Shown piece after piece: positions 27,393 through 37,097 of a stretch of DNA of 64,000 nt (position 1 is the stretch's first letter; every line of letters begins with the position of its first letter). The DNA is from Salinivibrio kushneri (GTDB lineage: Bacteria > Pseudomonadota > Gammaproteobacteria > Enterobacterales > Vibrionaceae), in contig NZ_CP114588.1 in NCBI RefSeq assembly GCF_027286325.1, positions 930,001 through 994,000 of the forward strand, given 5' to 3'. The position numbers and the translations under genes were made by a program. The notes under the pieces were generated by a model. That model was not told the origin of the DNA, searched no databases, and worked only from the letters and a program-made list of their open reading frames with translations.

Positions 27393-29357
27393 ATGATCCG
27401 TAAGGTTTTCTCAGACACTGGCGCGCTGGCTAAAGCGATTGATGGTTTTGTGCCTCGTCAGCCGCAAACAGATATGGCGATTGCTGTTGATGCAACAATT
27501 CGTGACCAAGGCCAGCTTGTGGTAGAAGCGGGCACAGGGACAGGGAAAACCTATGCCTATCTCGCCCCGGTTTTATTAAGTGGCAAAAAGGCGATCATCA
27601 GCACCGGCTCGAAAAATCTGCAAGAGCAGCTTTACCACCGTGATTTACCGCTGATGAAGTCAGCCTTGGGCTACACAGGAACCACCGCTTTATTGAAAGG
27701 TCGCGTGAATTACCTGTGTCCAGAGCGACTCGAGCGACAAATTAGTGAGTGCCATCGTCCCGATAGCGAGCCTGGGCAATTGAGTCAGCTGGTGAAGATT
27801 CGCGAGTGGTCGTCGTATACTGAGTCGGGGGATCTGAGTGAATGTGACGCACTGGCTGAAGACAGCCCCCTGATACCTGTGGTGACGTCCACTAATGACA
27901 ATTGCCTTGGTAAAGACTGTCCAAGCTATGAAGACTGTTATGTGGTCAAAGCCCGACGTCGTGCGATGGATGCCGATGTGGTGGTGGTTAACCATCACCT
28001 ATTTTTGGCTGATGTTGCTATCAAAGAAACGGGGTTTGGCGAGCTGATCCCAGAAGCAGATGTGATGGTGTTTGATGAAGCGCATCAGCTGCCCGATATC
28101 GCCAGTCAGTATTTTGGTCAATCGCTATCCAGTCGGCAATTGCAAGATGTTGCCAAAGATATTCATATTGCCTATCGCACGGAGTTACGGGATACACGTC
28201 AACTGGAAAAGGTCGCTGATCGCCTCTCGCAAGCCGCGATGGATATGCGCTTGGTGATGGGCGAGCCCGGATACCGAGGTAATTGGCGTGAACTTCAGGC
28301 TTCGCCCACAGTAGAGAAAGAGTTGGTGCGATTAGCCGACGCCCTCGATCTTGCCCATGACGTGGTAAAACTATCACTAGGCCGAAGTCAATTGCTTGAC
28401 GCTGCGTTTGATCGGATTACCTCATTCAAAGCGCGGCTGGCACGCTTAAAAGACACCTCAATTACTGGGTACTCCTATTGGTACGAATGTACGCGGCATC
28501 ACTTTAGCCTCAACATTACGCCCTTGTCGGTTGCCGATCGCTTTCGTGAGCAAATGGCCGAACAGGGTGGCGCTTGGATTTTCACTTCCGCAACCTTGGC
28601 CGTTGAAGGGGACTTTGCGCACTTTAACCACCGCCTAGGAATTGACGCTAAGCAGCAAATGACACTGGAAAGCCCCTTTGACTATCCCAATCAGGCGAGG
28701 CTTTGCGTGCCTCGTCATGTACCGGAAACCAATAGTTTTCGTCGTGCCAACAAACTTGCCGCATTATTGGGGCCAGTGATTGAGCGTAACCAAGGCCGTT
28801 GCTTTTTCCTGTGTACGTCACATCAAATGGTACGCGAGCTGTCAGCCTTGTTTCGTGAACAGCTGTCATTGCCGGTGCTCATGCAAGGTGAGATGCCCAA
28901 GCAGCGCCTATTGGCAGAATATTTGTCGTTGGGCAATGCGTTGCTGGTGGCGACGGGCGCTTTTTGGGAAGGCATTGATGTGCGTGGGCAAGCGCTCAGT
29001 TGTGTGATCATCGATAAACTCCCGTTTGCCTCCCCCGATGATCCTTTATTAAAAGCACGAATAGAAGATTGTAAACTGCAAGGGGGGGATCCCTTTGCTC
29101 AGGTACAGATCCCCGAGGCGGTGATCACCCTAAAGCAAGGGGTGGGACGTCTCATTCGGGATCAACAAGATTTTGGTGCACTGGTTATTTGTGACAACCG
29201 ATTGGTAACTCGCGCATACGGCGCAACCTTTTTGCGCAGCTTGCCGGCGATCCCTCGCACGCGGGATTTACACCACATTGACGATTTTTTGTCGGGCAGT
29301 GACACCAACAGCAACACGATGCACTCGCATTTATTAGATCAACCGATAGAGGGTTAA
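27393..29357 (+). CDS. yoaA: XPD/DinG-type ATP-dependent helicase YoaA
   Basis: This iron-sulfur superfamily 2 helicase acts in DNA repair and, in E. coli, works with the DNA polymerase chi subunit. Walker A is EAGTGTGKTYAY near residue 48. The iron-sulfur cysteines lie in YLCPERLE, NCLGKDCPSYEDC and nearby (about 110-185). The DEAH box follows LIPEADVMVF near 225, and the C-terminal motif GVGRLIRD lies near 590. I place the start at ATG 27393 (654 residues), where similarity to E. coli YoaA begins; ATG 27363 is possible, and the longer frame overlaps purU and is not credible. It abuts tsaB directly. Confidence 0.94.
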   Translation: MIRKVFSDTGALAKAIDGFVPRQPQTDMAIAVDATIRDQGQLVVEAGTGTGKTYAYLAPVLLSGKKAIISTGSKNLQEQLYHRDLPLMKSALGYTGTTALLKGRVNYLCPERLERQISECHRPDSEPGQLSQLVKIREWSSYTESGDLSECDALAEDSPLIPVVTSTNDNCLGKDCPSYEDCYVVKARRRAMDADVVVVNHHLFLADVAIKETGFGELIPEADVMVFDEAHQLPDIASQYFGQSLSSRQLQDVAKDIHIAYRTELRDTRQLEKVADRLSQAAMDMRLVMGEPGYRGNWRELQASPTVEKELVRLADALDLAHDVVKLSLGRSQLLDAAFDRITSFKARLARLKDTSITGYSYWYECTRHHFSLNITPLSVADRFREQMAEQGGAWIFTSATLAVEGDFAHFNHRLGIDAKQQMTLESPFDYPNQARLCVPRHVPETNSFRRANKLAALLGPVIERNQGRCFFLCTSHQMVRELSALFREQLSLPVLMQGEMPKQRLLAEYLSLGNALLVATGAFWEGIDVRGQALSCVIIDKLPFASPDDPLLKARIEDCKLQGGDPFAQVQIPEAVITLKQGVGRLIRDQQDFGALVICDNRLVTRAYGATFLRSLPAIPRTRDLHHIDDFLSGSDTNSNTMHSHLLDQPIEG

Positions 29358-30053
29358 ATGACGCTACGAATATTGGCCGTAGATACGGCGACCGAAAACT
29401 GCTCTGTCGCACTGTGTTGTGATGATCAGGTTATCACGCGCAGCGAAATTGCACCGCGTGAGCATACCAACAAGATCCTACCCATGGTGGATGAGGTGTT
29501 GGCAGAAGCGGGTATTGGGCTGGGGCAGTTAGATGCTCTGGCGTTTGGCCGCGGGCCAGGAAGTTTCACCGGTGTGCGTATTGGCATCGGTATTGCACAA
29601 GGTTTAGCGTTTGGGGCGGGTGTGCCCATGATTGGTGTCTCAACATTGGAAGCGATGGCAGCACAAAGCTATCGGCTACACAACGCGACCCAAGTATTGG
29701 CGGCGATTGATGCGCGTATGAGTGAACTCTATGTCGGCCAATATCGGCGGACTGACACTGGCGCATGGCAGGGTGTCGGTGAAGAGAGGGTCGTCGCTCC
29801 GGAAGCACTCACCCCTGAGTGTACTGAGGGAGTATGGACATTGGCAGGAACCGGATGGGCAGCCTATCCTGATCTGGCGGCACATTTGGCACTGCAGACG
29901 GCATCGTCAGAAGTGTTATATCCTCAGGCACAAGATATGTTGGATATTGCTAAGCACGCATATCGTGCGGGAGACACGGTTGCTGCAGAGCTCGCAAGCC
30001 CGACGTATCTGCGGGATAAAGTGACTTGGAAAAAACTACCTGGTCGCGAATAA
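29358..30053 (+). CDS. tsaB: tRNA threonylcarbamoyladenosine biosynthesis protein TsaB
   Basis: TsaB is the ASKHA-fold partner that stabilises TsaD and TsaE during t6A37 synthesis on ANN-decoding tRNAs. The 231 residues begin [16 protein letters not shown] and contain [14 protein letters not shown] near residue 70, both diagnostic. The catalytic histidine pair of TsaD is absent, as expected for TsaB. Its ATG follows the yoaA stop with no spacer, the same pairing as in E. coli, and implies translational coupling. Confidence 0.96.
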   Translation: MTLRILAVDTATENCSVALCCDDQVITRSEIAPREHTNKILPMVDEVLAEAGIGLGQLDALAFGRGPGSFTGVRIGIGIAQGLAFGAGVPMIGVSTLEAMAAQSYRLHNATQVLAAIDARMSELYVGQYRRTDTGAWQGVGEERVVAPEALTPECTEGVWTLAGTGWAAYPDLAAHLALQTASSEVLYPQAQDMLDIAKHAYRAGDTVAAELASPTYLRDKVTWKKLPGRE

Positions 30054-30085
30054 CCACAATAAGGCCGGCAGCATAGGACGTGAAT

Positions 30086-30388
30086 ATGGTATCGATTAAC
30101 GGTGTATCCTCCCCACAGACAAACCGGCCTAACCACCCCCAACGCACGGGAAAAAAGCCTCAAACCACGCGCAAACAAACGCCCAAGACAACGCAAGTGG
30201 CAAAGGCGGTTCGCCAGCGTGTTGACCCCGCTGCTATTGCGCAAGCAGAACAGGCGAAACAAGAATACGTGCAATACGATTTGCCGGATGGTCGCGGCCG
30301 TCAAGCGATGGCCTCCTACTTCGCGGTGTTAAATCAAGCCAGGCGAGAGGAACTGATCAACTTAGTGGGCGTCGATATCTATGTGTGA
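30086..30388 (+). CDS. Conserved hypothetical protein (about 100 residues)
   Basis: I do not recognise a named family. The first half is low-complexity and strongly basic (KPQTTRKQTPKTTQVAKAVR), so it is likely disordered and possibly nucleic-acid binding. The second half is a compact helical region with YDLPDGRGRQAMASYFAVLNQARREEL and a final LVGVDIYV. Similar small genes sit between tsaB and the Slp lipoprotein in other Vibrionaceae as far as I recall. ATG 30086 is preferred, with AGGA seven bases upstream; GTG 30080 is an alternative. Confidence 0.75.
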   Translation: MVSINGVSSPQTNRPNHPQRTGKKPQTTRKQTPKTTQVAKAVRQRVDPAAIAQAEQAKQEYVQYDLPDGRGRQAMASYFAVLNQARREELINLVGVDIYV

Positions 30389-30410
30389 TGTGGCGTGAAA
30401 GGAGCCTGAT

Positions 30411-30956
30411 ATGAAGTCTTACCTGTTTGTTTTATGCGGCGTGTTGCTACTGAGTGGCTGTACAAGTTTGCCCGAGTCACTAAAAGGCCGGATGGATCAG
30501 CCCGTGACCGAATATCCGGTGGTCGCGAAAATGACCCAAGCAAATCAAGGAGAAGAGGTACGCCTTGGGGGCCTGATCGTCGGGGTGAATAACCGTGAGC
30601 AGGACTCTGTGGTTGAAATAGTGGCCTTGCCAACGTCGACAGCGGGTCGGCCTGATATCGATGCATCGTCACTTGGGCGTTTCAAAGCGATTTTTACTGG
30701 CTTTATTGAACCGGCTGATTATGCCAAAGGCCGGCCGATAACGGTGTTGGGCGACTTTCAGGGCCGTCAGGCGGGAAAGGTGGGGGATTATTCCTATGAC
30801 TATCCTGTGCTTAAGGTAAAAGGGCATCAGCTTTGGGATATTCAACAGCATGTGGTTGATGATGACAGACCTTATTGCTACGGCTTGTACTGCTCCCGAG
30901 TGCGCATTGGCGTTGGCACGGGACGGGTGCAAAGCGTGATTAGCTTACCTTATTAG
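30411..30956 (+). CDS. Slp family outer-membrane lipoprotein (YeaY-like)
   Basis: A lipoprotein signal peptide is clear: MKSYLFVLCGVLLLSGC, with the lipidated cysteine at residue 17 (LLSG-C). Residue 18 is Thr, so sorting to the outer membrane is expected. The rest matches the Slp family: RLGGLIVGVNN near residue 60, RFKAIFTGFIEPADYAKGR near 100 and GQ-type VLGDFQGRQAGKVGDYSYDYPVL near 125. The role in the family is a stress-linked outer-membrane protein of unknown mechanism. Its last codons and stop lie inside a 13-bp tandem repeat. Confidence 0.92.
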   Translation: MKSYLFVLCGVLLLSGCTSLPESLKGRMDQPVTEYPVVAKMTQANQGEEVRLGGLIVGVNNREQDSVVEIVALPTSTAGRPDIDASSLGRFKAIFTGFIEPADYAKGRPITVLGDFQGRQAGKVGDYSYDYPVLKVKGHQLWDIQQHVVDDDRPYCYGLYCSRVRIGVGTGRVQSVISLPY

Positions 30957-30983
30957 CTTACCTTATTAGCTTACCTTATTAGC
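30939..30983 (+). repeat. 13-bp tandem repeat, three full copies plus six bases
   Basis: ATTAGCTTACCTT occurs at 30939, 30952 and 30965, followed by a partial ATTAGC at 30978. The first copy encodes the last residues of the Slp protein and the stop codon lies in the second. Copy number can change without altering the protein, but it sets the distance to the next gene. Confidence 0.95.
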
Positions 30984-30997
30984 CCTTAAATGTGACG

Positions 30998-31957
30998 ATG
31001 ATGACACCGCAATTGACGGAGACACTCGAGGCATTATTGGCGTCTGATCCGGCAGCACTCGGGTTATCGTCTGGCTTAACGCCTACCTCGATTCGACTTA
31101 ATGATGTGACAGTGGCAGCGGCAATACGCTCAGCAAGCGGCGCAGCGCCAACATTGGTTTTTTTACATGGTTGGCAAGACAACCTAGCGAGTTTCTATTC
31201 GCTGATCCCCATGTTGCCTCAAGACTACGGGTTACTCATGTTTGATTGGCCCGGGCATGGTTTATCTGAGCATAAAGCCGGGGATTATCATTACCCGTTT
31301 TTTGATTATCTAGACAGCTTGCATCAAGTCCTTCACCAAACACCTTGCTCGCAACCTGAGAAAAGGGGGCCCTTCATATTGGTGGGACACTCGCTAGGAG
31401 GGTTAGTGGCCAGCTGTTATGCAGCCAGTTTTCCTGAATCGATCGCGGGTGTTGTCTCGATAGAAGCACTAGGGCCCATTGTTGAACCTGAACACAAAAT
31501 CACCGAACGCATCGCGAAAAGTCTCAATCAGCGCTTAAATTCAGCGCAAAAAGCACCACGTCTCTTTGATTCTGCGATTAAAGCGCTACAATTGCGCGCG
31601 TCCATTAATAAAGTCGCCTGTCAGTCATTGATGCCACTGGTTGCACGAGGGATCGAGCGATGCAGCCATGGTGTACGTTGGCGTCATGATCCCAAGCTTC
31701 GTGGTGAGCCTCTGTATCGAATGGCGCCCGGCCATGGAGAGTCGATTATTCGAGCGATTGAATGCCCTGTGCTGGCGATTCGCGCGACAGACGGGTATCC
31801 TGCGCTGCGCTCTGCCGATGCCGCGCAACGAGCCACATGGTTTAAGCAACTGACACTCATTGAGATCCCCGGGACACATCATTGTCACCTTCAGCAACCG
31901 CAACAAACTGTGTCGTTAATAACGGATTTTGTGACCAAAATTCAAACGCGCACTTAA
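30998..31957 (+). CDS. Alpha/beta hydrolase
   Basis: The 319-residue protein has the alpha/beta-hydrolase fold: FLHGWQDNLASF (oxyanion region) near residue 55, DWPGHGLSE near 83 and the nucleophile elbow VGHSLGGLVAS near 125. A probable acid lies in AIRATDGYP near 265 and the catalytic histidine in IPGTHHCHLQQP near 295. Substrate is unknown; placement before fadD hints at an ester or thioester linked to fatty acids, which is inference. Possible starts are GTG 30992, ATG 30998 and ATG 31001. None has a ribosome site, because the 13-bp repeat occupies the position where one would be. Confidence 0.88.
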   Translation: MMTPQLTETLEALLASDPAALGLSSGLTPTSIRLNDVTVAAAIRSASGAAPTLVFLHGWQDNLASFYSLIPMLPQDYGLLMFDWPGHGLSEHKAGDYHYPFFDYLDSLHQVLHQTPCSQPEKRGPFILVGHSLGGLVASCYAASFPESIAGVVSIEALGPIVEPEHKITERIAKSLNQRLNSAQKAPRLFDSAIKALQLRASINKVACQSLMPLVARGIERCSHGVRWRHDPKLRGEPLYRMAPGHGESIIRAIECPVLAIRATDGYPALRSADAAQRATWFKQLTLIEIPGTHHCHLQQPQQTVSLITDFVTKIQTRT

Positions 31958-31999
31958 AATGCTCGTGTAAAAATAATGTTAACGCTATGGTGGGCAGGT

Positions 32000-32013
32000 T
32001 AAACACCTGTTTG
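32000..32013. promoter_or_regulatory. Possible PsrA-type operator upstream of fadD
   Basis: AAAC-ACCT-GTTT matches the AAAC-N4-GTTT pattern of PsrA, a TetR-family fatty-acid regulator in several gammaproteobacteria. It lies 66 nt before the fadD start. The same bases are part of CAGGT/ACCTG arms at 31995-32009. Confidence 0.4.
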
Positions 32014-32078
32014 AATTATGCCTCGCGTCGATCGAAGCAGGCAATATAGCCTGCAAGTTAACACATAGGAGAAAGCCA

Positions 32079-33770
32079 GTGGAAAAGGTATGGCTTAATC
32101 GTTACCCGTCGGATGTGCCGGCGGAAATAGATCCAGATGCCCATCGCTCTCTGGTCGAGATGTTTGAACACTCTGTCCAGCAGTACGCGGATCAAACTGC
32201 CTTTATCAATATGGGGCAGGTCATGACATTTCGTAAACTGGAAGAGCGTAGCCGTGCGTTTGCTGCCTATCTACAAAATGAGCTGAAACTGAAAAAAGGC
32301 GATCGCGTTGCCATTATGATGCCGAACTTGCTGCAATATCCGATTGCCCTGTTTGGTATTTTACGAGCCGGTTGTGTGGCCGTGAATGTTAACCCGTTAT
32401 ACACCCCTCGCGAGCTCGAGCACCAATTAACAGACGCCGGAGCAAAGGCGATTGTGATTGTGAGTAACTTTGCTCACACGTTGGAGAAGGTGGTCGACAA
32501 TACGCCGGTTAAACACGTGGTATTGACCAGTTTGGGCGAACAGTTGCCACGTGCCAAAGGGACCCTGGTTAACTTCGTGGTCAAATACGTCAAAAAAATG
32601 GTGCCTAAGTATCATTTGCCACACGCCACCTCGATGCGCCAAGCGCTGCGCCGTGGTCGACGTATGCAATATGTGAAGCCTTTTTTGAAAGGCGAAGACA
32701 TTGCGTTTTTACAATATACCGGTGGCACCACGGGGTTAGCGAAAGGTGCGGTACTGACTCACAGAAATATGCTGGCTAACGTGTATCAAGCGAAGGGCAC
32801 GTATCAGCCGGTACTCAATGCGGGTGAGGAGTTAGTTGTCACCGCATTGCCGCTGTATCACGTATTTGCGCTCACGGTGAACTGCCTATTGTTTATTGAA
32901 ATGGGTGGACAAAACCTACTGATCACTAATCCACGCGATATTCCAGGTTTTGTCAAAGAGCTGCAAAAGTATCCGTTTACGGCCATTACAGGTGTGAACA
33001 CTCTGTTTAACGCGCTGCTCCATAACGAAGATTTCCATGAATTGGACTTTTCTAACCTGCGCTTGACCGTCGGTGGTGGCATGGCCGTGCAAAGGGCTGT
33101 TGCGGAAAACTGGAAAAAGCTGACGGGCAAGCATCTGCTTGAAGGCTATGGATTAACAGAGTGCTCGCCACTGGTCGCGGCTTATCCTTATGATTTACGC
33201 GACTATAACGGCTCCATTGGTCTGCCCGTACCATCAACGGAGGTGCGCATTGTCGACGATCAAGGTGATGATGTGGCGGACAACCAGCCGGGTGAGTTGT
33301 TAGTGCGCGGCCCGCAAGTGATGCAAGGGTATTGGAATCGCCCAGAGGCGACACGAGAAAGCATCGACGAGCATGGTTGGTTAGCCACTGGCGATGTGGT
33401 GCAGTTCGATGATGACGGCTTCTTGCATATTGTGGATCGTAAAAAAGACATGATCCTTGTCTCTGGCTTTAACGTGTATCCTAATGAAGTGGAAGATGTC
33501 GTTGCTTTGCATGACAAGGTGCTAGAAGTTGCCGCCATTGGCCAGCCAGATGAGAACTCTGGGGAAGTGGTTAAGATCTGTGTGGTCAAAAAAGATCCTT
33601 CGCTGACGCGAGATGATCTGGTGGCGCACTGTCGCAAACACCTCACTGGCTACAAGGTGCCACGTGTCGTGGAATTTAGAGATGAACTGCCTAAAACCAA
33701 TGTGGGTAAAATTCTGCGTCGAGAGTTACGTGATGAGCCGCAAGCCACCGAGCAAAAAGCGTCAGCTTAA
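32079..33770 (+). CDS. fadD: Long-chain fatty acid--CoA ligase
   Basis: FadD activates long-chain fatty acids to acyl-CoA at the inner membrane as they enter the cell. The 563 residues contain the P-loop [18 protein letters not shown] near residue 212, the A8-type YGLTECSP near 360 and GWLATGDVV near 435. The acyl-CoA synthetase signature [20 protein letters not shown] lies near 455, and the catalytic lysine in [12 protein letters not shown] near 545. It starts with GTG after a strong AGGAGA site. A terminator follows the stop. Confidence 0.97.
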   Translation: MEKVWLNRYPSDVPAEIDPDAHRSLVEMFEHSVQQYADQTAFINMGQVMTFRKLEERSRAFAAYLQNELKLKKGDRVAIMMPNLLQYPIALFGILRAGCVAVNVNPLYTPRELEHQLTDAGAKAIVIVSNFAHTLEKVVDNTPVKHVVLTSLGEQLPRAKGTLVNFVVKYVKKMVPKYHLPHATSMRQALRRGRRMQYVKPFLKGEDIAFLQYTGGTTGLAKGAVLTHRNMLANVYQAKGTYQPVLNAGEELVVTALPLYHVFALTVNCLLFIEMGGQNLLITNPRDIPGFVKELQKYPFTAITGVNTLFNALLHNEDFHELDFSNLRLTVGGGMAVQRAVAENWKKLTGKHLLEGYGLTECSPLVAAYPYDLRDYNGSIGLPVPSTEVRIVDDQGDDVADNQPGELLVRGPQVMQGYWNRPEATRESIDEHGWLATGDVVQFDDDGFLHIVDRKKDMILVSGFNVYPNEVEDVVALHDKVLEVAAIGQPDENSGEVVKICVVKKDPSLTRDDLVAHCRKHLTGYKVPRVVEFRDELPKTNVGKILRRELRDEPQATEQKASA

Positions 33771-33815
33771 TGCGAACCGACCCAGAAAAGGGTAAACTGT
33801 CGATAACGAATCACG

Positions 33816-33843
33816 AAATGCCGGCCTCGCCGGCATTTTCTTT
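33816..33843 (+). terminator. Terminator between fadD and rnd
   Basis: AAATGCCGG and CCGGCATTT form a perfect 9-bp stem with loop CCTCG, followed by TTTCTTT. It ends within 15 nt of the rnd start, so rnd needs read-through or a promoter at or before this element. Confidence 0.88.
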
Positions 33844-33855
33844 ATGGGCTTTTTT

Positions 33856-34989
33856 GTGAACTATCAACAAATCACCACCGATCAACAACTGGTCGATATC
33901 TGCGCACATTTCCGTGACCAAGCCGTTGTGATGCTTGATACCGAGTTTGTCCGTACGCGTACCTTTTATGCACAACTGGGGCTTATCCAGATTTATGATG
34001 GCGAGCAACTGGCGCTGGTTGATCCGCTAGCGATTGATGATCTCTCCCCGTTATGGGCGCTGTTGAGTGACACCCAGGTCACCAAGGTGTTACATGCGAG
34101 TAGTGAAGACTTAGAGGTTTTTCAGCACTATGCGGGCGTATTGCCAACTCCCATGATAGACACGCAAATCGTCGCCGCCTTTTTAGGTCATGGCGTCTCC
34201 GAGGGCTTCGCAAGCTTGGTTGAGCGTTATGTCGGCGTAAGCTTAGATAAAGGGGAGTCACGCACTGATTGGTGTGCGCGCCCCTTAACGGAAAAGCAGA
34301 AACAGTACGCCGCCGCAGATGTGTATTACTTGCTGCCGCTTTATCAAGCGCTGACTCAAGCCCTATCCGAAACGCAGTGGCACGACGCTATGGTGGAAGA
34401 GTGTGCATTGCTGAGCCGTAAAAAACAGCTGGCAAAATCAGATGAGGCCGCTTACCTCGATATCAAATATGCGTGGCAGCTTAATCGTCAACAACTGGCC
34501 GTTTTGCAGGCCCTTGCCAAATGGCGTGCAAAGGAAGCACGACGCCGAAATATGGCACTCAACTTCATTGTTAAAGAGCAGCACCTTTTTAAAATGGCAC
34601 GCTACGGTATCCGTACCGTTGAGCAAATGAATGAACATGGGTTCGACAAATTTGAAGTGCGTTATCATGCACAAACCTTGATAAAGCTGGCCACGCAAGC
34701 GGATAAAACCCCCTTAGCGAAATGCCCACCGGTCATCACACGCTTAGTTGATGAACCAGGGTATAAGTCGGTGATTAAAGCGATTAAGGAGCAGGTACAA
34801 ACTCAGGCAGATAAATCAGGCCTAGCCCCTGAGTTTATTGGCTCCAAAAAGCAGCTTAATCAATTGATTACCTGGGTATGGCGAGAGGAATGTCAAGAAG
34901 ATAAACGCCCTGATTTAGCCTCGGGATGGCGCTTTCGGTTAGTGGGAGAGACATTGCTGACGATGATCCCTAACGCCCCAGGGGCATAG
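33856..34989 (+). CDS. rnd: Ribonuclease D
   Basis: RNase D trims 3' ends of tRNA precursors and other stable RNAs. DEDD exonuclease motifs are visible: DTEFVRTRTFYAQLGLIQ near residue 25, VLHASSEDLEVF near 75 and the tyrosine-type motif in QKQYAAADVYYLLPLY near 150. Two HRDC-type helical domains follow to the end. GTG 33856 gives a product starting VNYQQITTD, which aligns with E. coli Rnd; ATG 33844 would add four residues and lies against the fadD terminator. The 377-residue length is typical. Confidence 0.94.
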   Translation: MNYQQITTDQQLVDICAHFRDQAVVMLDTEFVRTRTFYAQLGLIQIYDGEQLALVDPLAIDDLSPLWALLSDTQVTKVLHASSEDLEVFQHYAGVLPTPMIDTQIVAAFLGHGVSEGFASLVERYVGVSLDKGESRTDWCARPLTEKQKQYAAADVYYLLPLYQALTQALSETQWHDAMVEECALLSRKKQLAKSDEAAYLDIKYAWQLNRQQLAVLQALAKWRAKEARRRNMALNFIVKEQHLFKMARYGIRTVEQMNEHGFDKFEVRYHAQTLIKLATQADKTPLAKCPPVITRLVDEPGYKSVIKAIKEQVQTQADKSGLAPEFIGSKKQLNQLITWVWREECQEDKRPDLASGWRFRLVGETLLTMIPNAPGA

Positions 34990-35009
34990 CCATCATCTCG
35001 CGGATAAAC

Positions 35010-35040
35010 AAAAAGCGGTGACCTAAAACCACCGCTTTTT
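35010..35040. terminator. Bidirectional terminator between rnd and minE
   Basis: AAAAAGCGGTG and CACCGCTTTTT pair around a 9-nt loop between two convergent genes. Confidence 0.9.
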
Positions 35041-35064
35041 GTCGTAGCCCGTCGTGATTGAGAT

Positions 35065-35334
35065 CTAGCTCTCTTTCCCCTCTTCGGGCAAGGTCACATT
35101 CAGCTCCAAGACGGATAGATCATCATCGCCTTGTTCTAGGCTAACAGACACCTGGTCCGGTGCGATATCCACGTATTTGCGGATCACGTCTAAAATATCT
35201 TGCTTGAGCTGGGGCAAATAAGTCGGCGCAGGGCTATCGGCACTGCGACGCTCGGCAACAATGATTTGTAAACGCTCTTTGGCAATATTGGCCGACTTTT
35301 TCTTTGATGGACGGAAGAATTCAAGCAGTGCCAC
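35065..35334 (-). CDS. minE: Cell division topological specificity factor MinE
   Basis: MinE stimulates MinD ATPase at the membrane and drives pole-to-pole oscillation. The 89 residues begin MALLEFFRP, the amphipathic membrane-targeting sequence. Next come [13 protein letters not shown], the MinD-contact helix near 20-32, and a dimerisation domain with [13 protein letters not shown]. It is the last gene of the minCDE operon, one base after minD. Confidence 0.98.
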   Translation of the reverse strand: MALLEFFRPSKKKSANIAKERLQIIVAERRSADSPAPTYLPQLKQDILDVIRKYVDIAPDQVSVSLEQGDDDLSVLELNVTLPEEGKES

Positions 35335-35335
35335 A

Positions 35336-36148
35336 TTAGCCTCCGAATAAGCGTTTTAGGAAACCTTTGCGCTCTTCCTCAATAAAGCGGAAGGGACGCT
35401 CTTCACCCAGCAGACGCGCAATGGCATCTTCATAGGCTTGGCCCGCATCTGACTCTTGGTCAAGCACCACAGGCTCACCTTTGTTTGAGGCGTGCAATAC
35501 AGACTGACTTTCAGGGATGACCCCTAACAGTGGAATACGCAGAATATCTTCTACATCTTCAACACTGAGCATTTCACCGTTGGTCACTCGCGTGGGGTTA
35601 TAGCGAGTAAGCAACAAGTGATGTTTTACCGGATCCTCGCCGTTTTCTGCGCGGCGTGATTTAGAGTCGAGAATACCAAGAATACGATCAGAGTCGCGTA
35701 CGGATGAGACCTCTGGGTTAGTGGTCACGATGGCTTCGTCTGCAAAATACAATGCCATCAACGCGCCAGCTTCAATCCCGGCGGGTGAGTCACAAATAAT
35801 GTATTCAAAGCCAAGTTCATCCATGTCTTTTAAAACACGCTCTACACCGTCTTTGGTTAGCGCATCTTTATCGCGCGTTTGTGAGGCTGGCAGAATAAAC
35901 AAATTTTCTACGCGTTTATCTTTAATTAATGCTTGATGCAGATTGGCTTCGCCGTTAATGACATTGACAAAGTCATAGACCACGCGACGCTCACAGCCCA
36001 TCACCAAATCCAGGTTACGTAGGCCAATATCAAAATCGACCACGGCGGTTTTTTTGCCTGTCATGGCCAACCCGGTCGCTAATGCTGCACTCGATGTTGT
36101 TTTACCAACACCGCCTTTACCGGAAGTAATTACAATAATTCGTGCCAT
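35336..36148 (-). CDS. minD: Septum site-determining protein MinD
   Basis: MinD is the ATPase that recruits MinC to the membrane. The deviant Walker [13 protein letters not shown] is at residues 10-21, with both signature lysines. The switch region [14 protein letters not shown] is near 38 and Walker [12 protein letters not shown] near 115. The C-terminal amphipathic membrane-targeting helix [13 protein letters not shown] closes the 270 residues. It sits 17 nt behind minC and one base before minE. Confidence 0.98.
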   Translation of the reverse strand: MARIIVITSGKGGVGKTTSSAALATGLAMTGKKTAVVDFDIGLRNLDLVMGCERRVVYDFVNVINGEANLHQALIKDKRVENLFILPASQTRDKDALTKDGVERVLKDMDELGFEYIICDSPAGIEAGALMALYFADEAIVTTNPEVSSVRDSDRILGILDSKSRRAENGEDPVKHHLLLTRYNPTRVTNGEMLSVEDVEDILRIPLLGVIPESQSVLHASNKGEPVVLDQESDAGQAYEDAIARLLGEERPFRFIEEERKGFLKRLFGG

Positions 36149-36165
36149 TCCTCTTCCTTATTCTC

Positions 36166-36828
36166 TTATAGCGTGAGGGGGTCAATGTGTAAGCTTTCTT
36201 GATTAAGTGAGACCATGGAAGGCCGCTCTAAATGTTCTGATGGAATTTTATCGCTGAGCCAATAGCTTCCTGCTACAGACAATAATTCTGACTGAAGGTT
36301 CTGACAATAAATACGCGCTTGCTTTTGTCCACTTGCACCGGCAATGGCTCGACCACGCAAGACGCCGTAGATATGGATACTGCCATCGGCTATCACTTCC
36401 GCACCGGCACTGACATGGTTGAGGATCACCAGGTCGGCGTTTTTTGCATAGATTTGCTGACCTGAACGCACGGGGGTGGTGACCACTTTTGCAGGCGGCT
36501 GAATCGGATCGGCAACCCGGGATTGCTTGCTCGACTTTAACACGGCTAATTGCGCATCCAGCGCAAGCTCACGCGTATCATTGTGGGTGACACCGGTCAG
36601 CCCAACGAGAATCATGCCTGTGGCCTGTAAGCATTGCTTTAAGGCGCCGATATCTGGGCATTGTGATAGGCGGCTAATGTCAGCGACAACAGGGGCGCCT
36701 TGGAAAAAAGCCGGTGCTTGAGTGACTTTCTCTGTCAAAACAGTGGCAGCGGCAGCAAAATTATCGTCAACGAGGTGGAGGACGGAAAGGGTAAAGGTTG
36801 AGCCTTTCAACTCCGGTTGTTTGAGCAT
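36166..36828 (-). CDS. minC: Septum site-determining protein MinC
   Basis: MinC blocks FtsZ assembly away from midcell. Residues 1-110 form the FtsZ-inhibiting N domain and residues about 120-220 the beta-helical MinD-binding domain, with the conserved PVRSGQQIYAKNADLVILNHVSAGAEVIADGSIHIYG segment. Also present is the RGRAIAG(A)SG turn near 160. It is 220 residues, of normal length. It diverges from ycgL across 269 nt. Confidence 0.96.
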   Translation of the reverse strand: MLKQPELKGSTFTLSVLHLVDDNFAAAATVLTEKVTQAPAFFQGAPVVADISRLSQCPDIGALKQCLQATGMILVGLTGVTHNDTRELALDAQLAVLKSSKQSRVADPIQPPAKVVTTPVRSGQQIYAKNADLVILNHVSAGAEVIADGSIHIYGVLRGRAIAGASGQKQARIYCQNLQSELLSVAGSYWLSDKIPSEHLERPSMVSLNQESLHIDPLTL

Positions 36829-37097
36829 GTTATTCGATCCCGGTTTTGTCGTTTAAACACGAGTCAGACGCGCATTATCAGACGTTGGATAGCATGGTAT
36901 ATTCACAGCGCCAATGCGGCAAGCAGGGTTTGCCGCTGATGCGTTATTTCTCCTCTTATTAGTGTTTTTTTAATCTTTGAGCGAGAAATGGCAGCAGATA
37001 CGTGTTTTGACACACTTTGCTGCAAAGCTTAACAAACCTTTACCCGAAGATGACAATGTATCGCCTGTAATATGGCATGCTCATGAGGACTTTTGAG

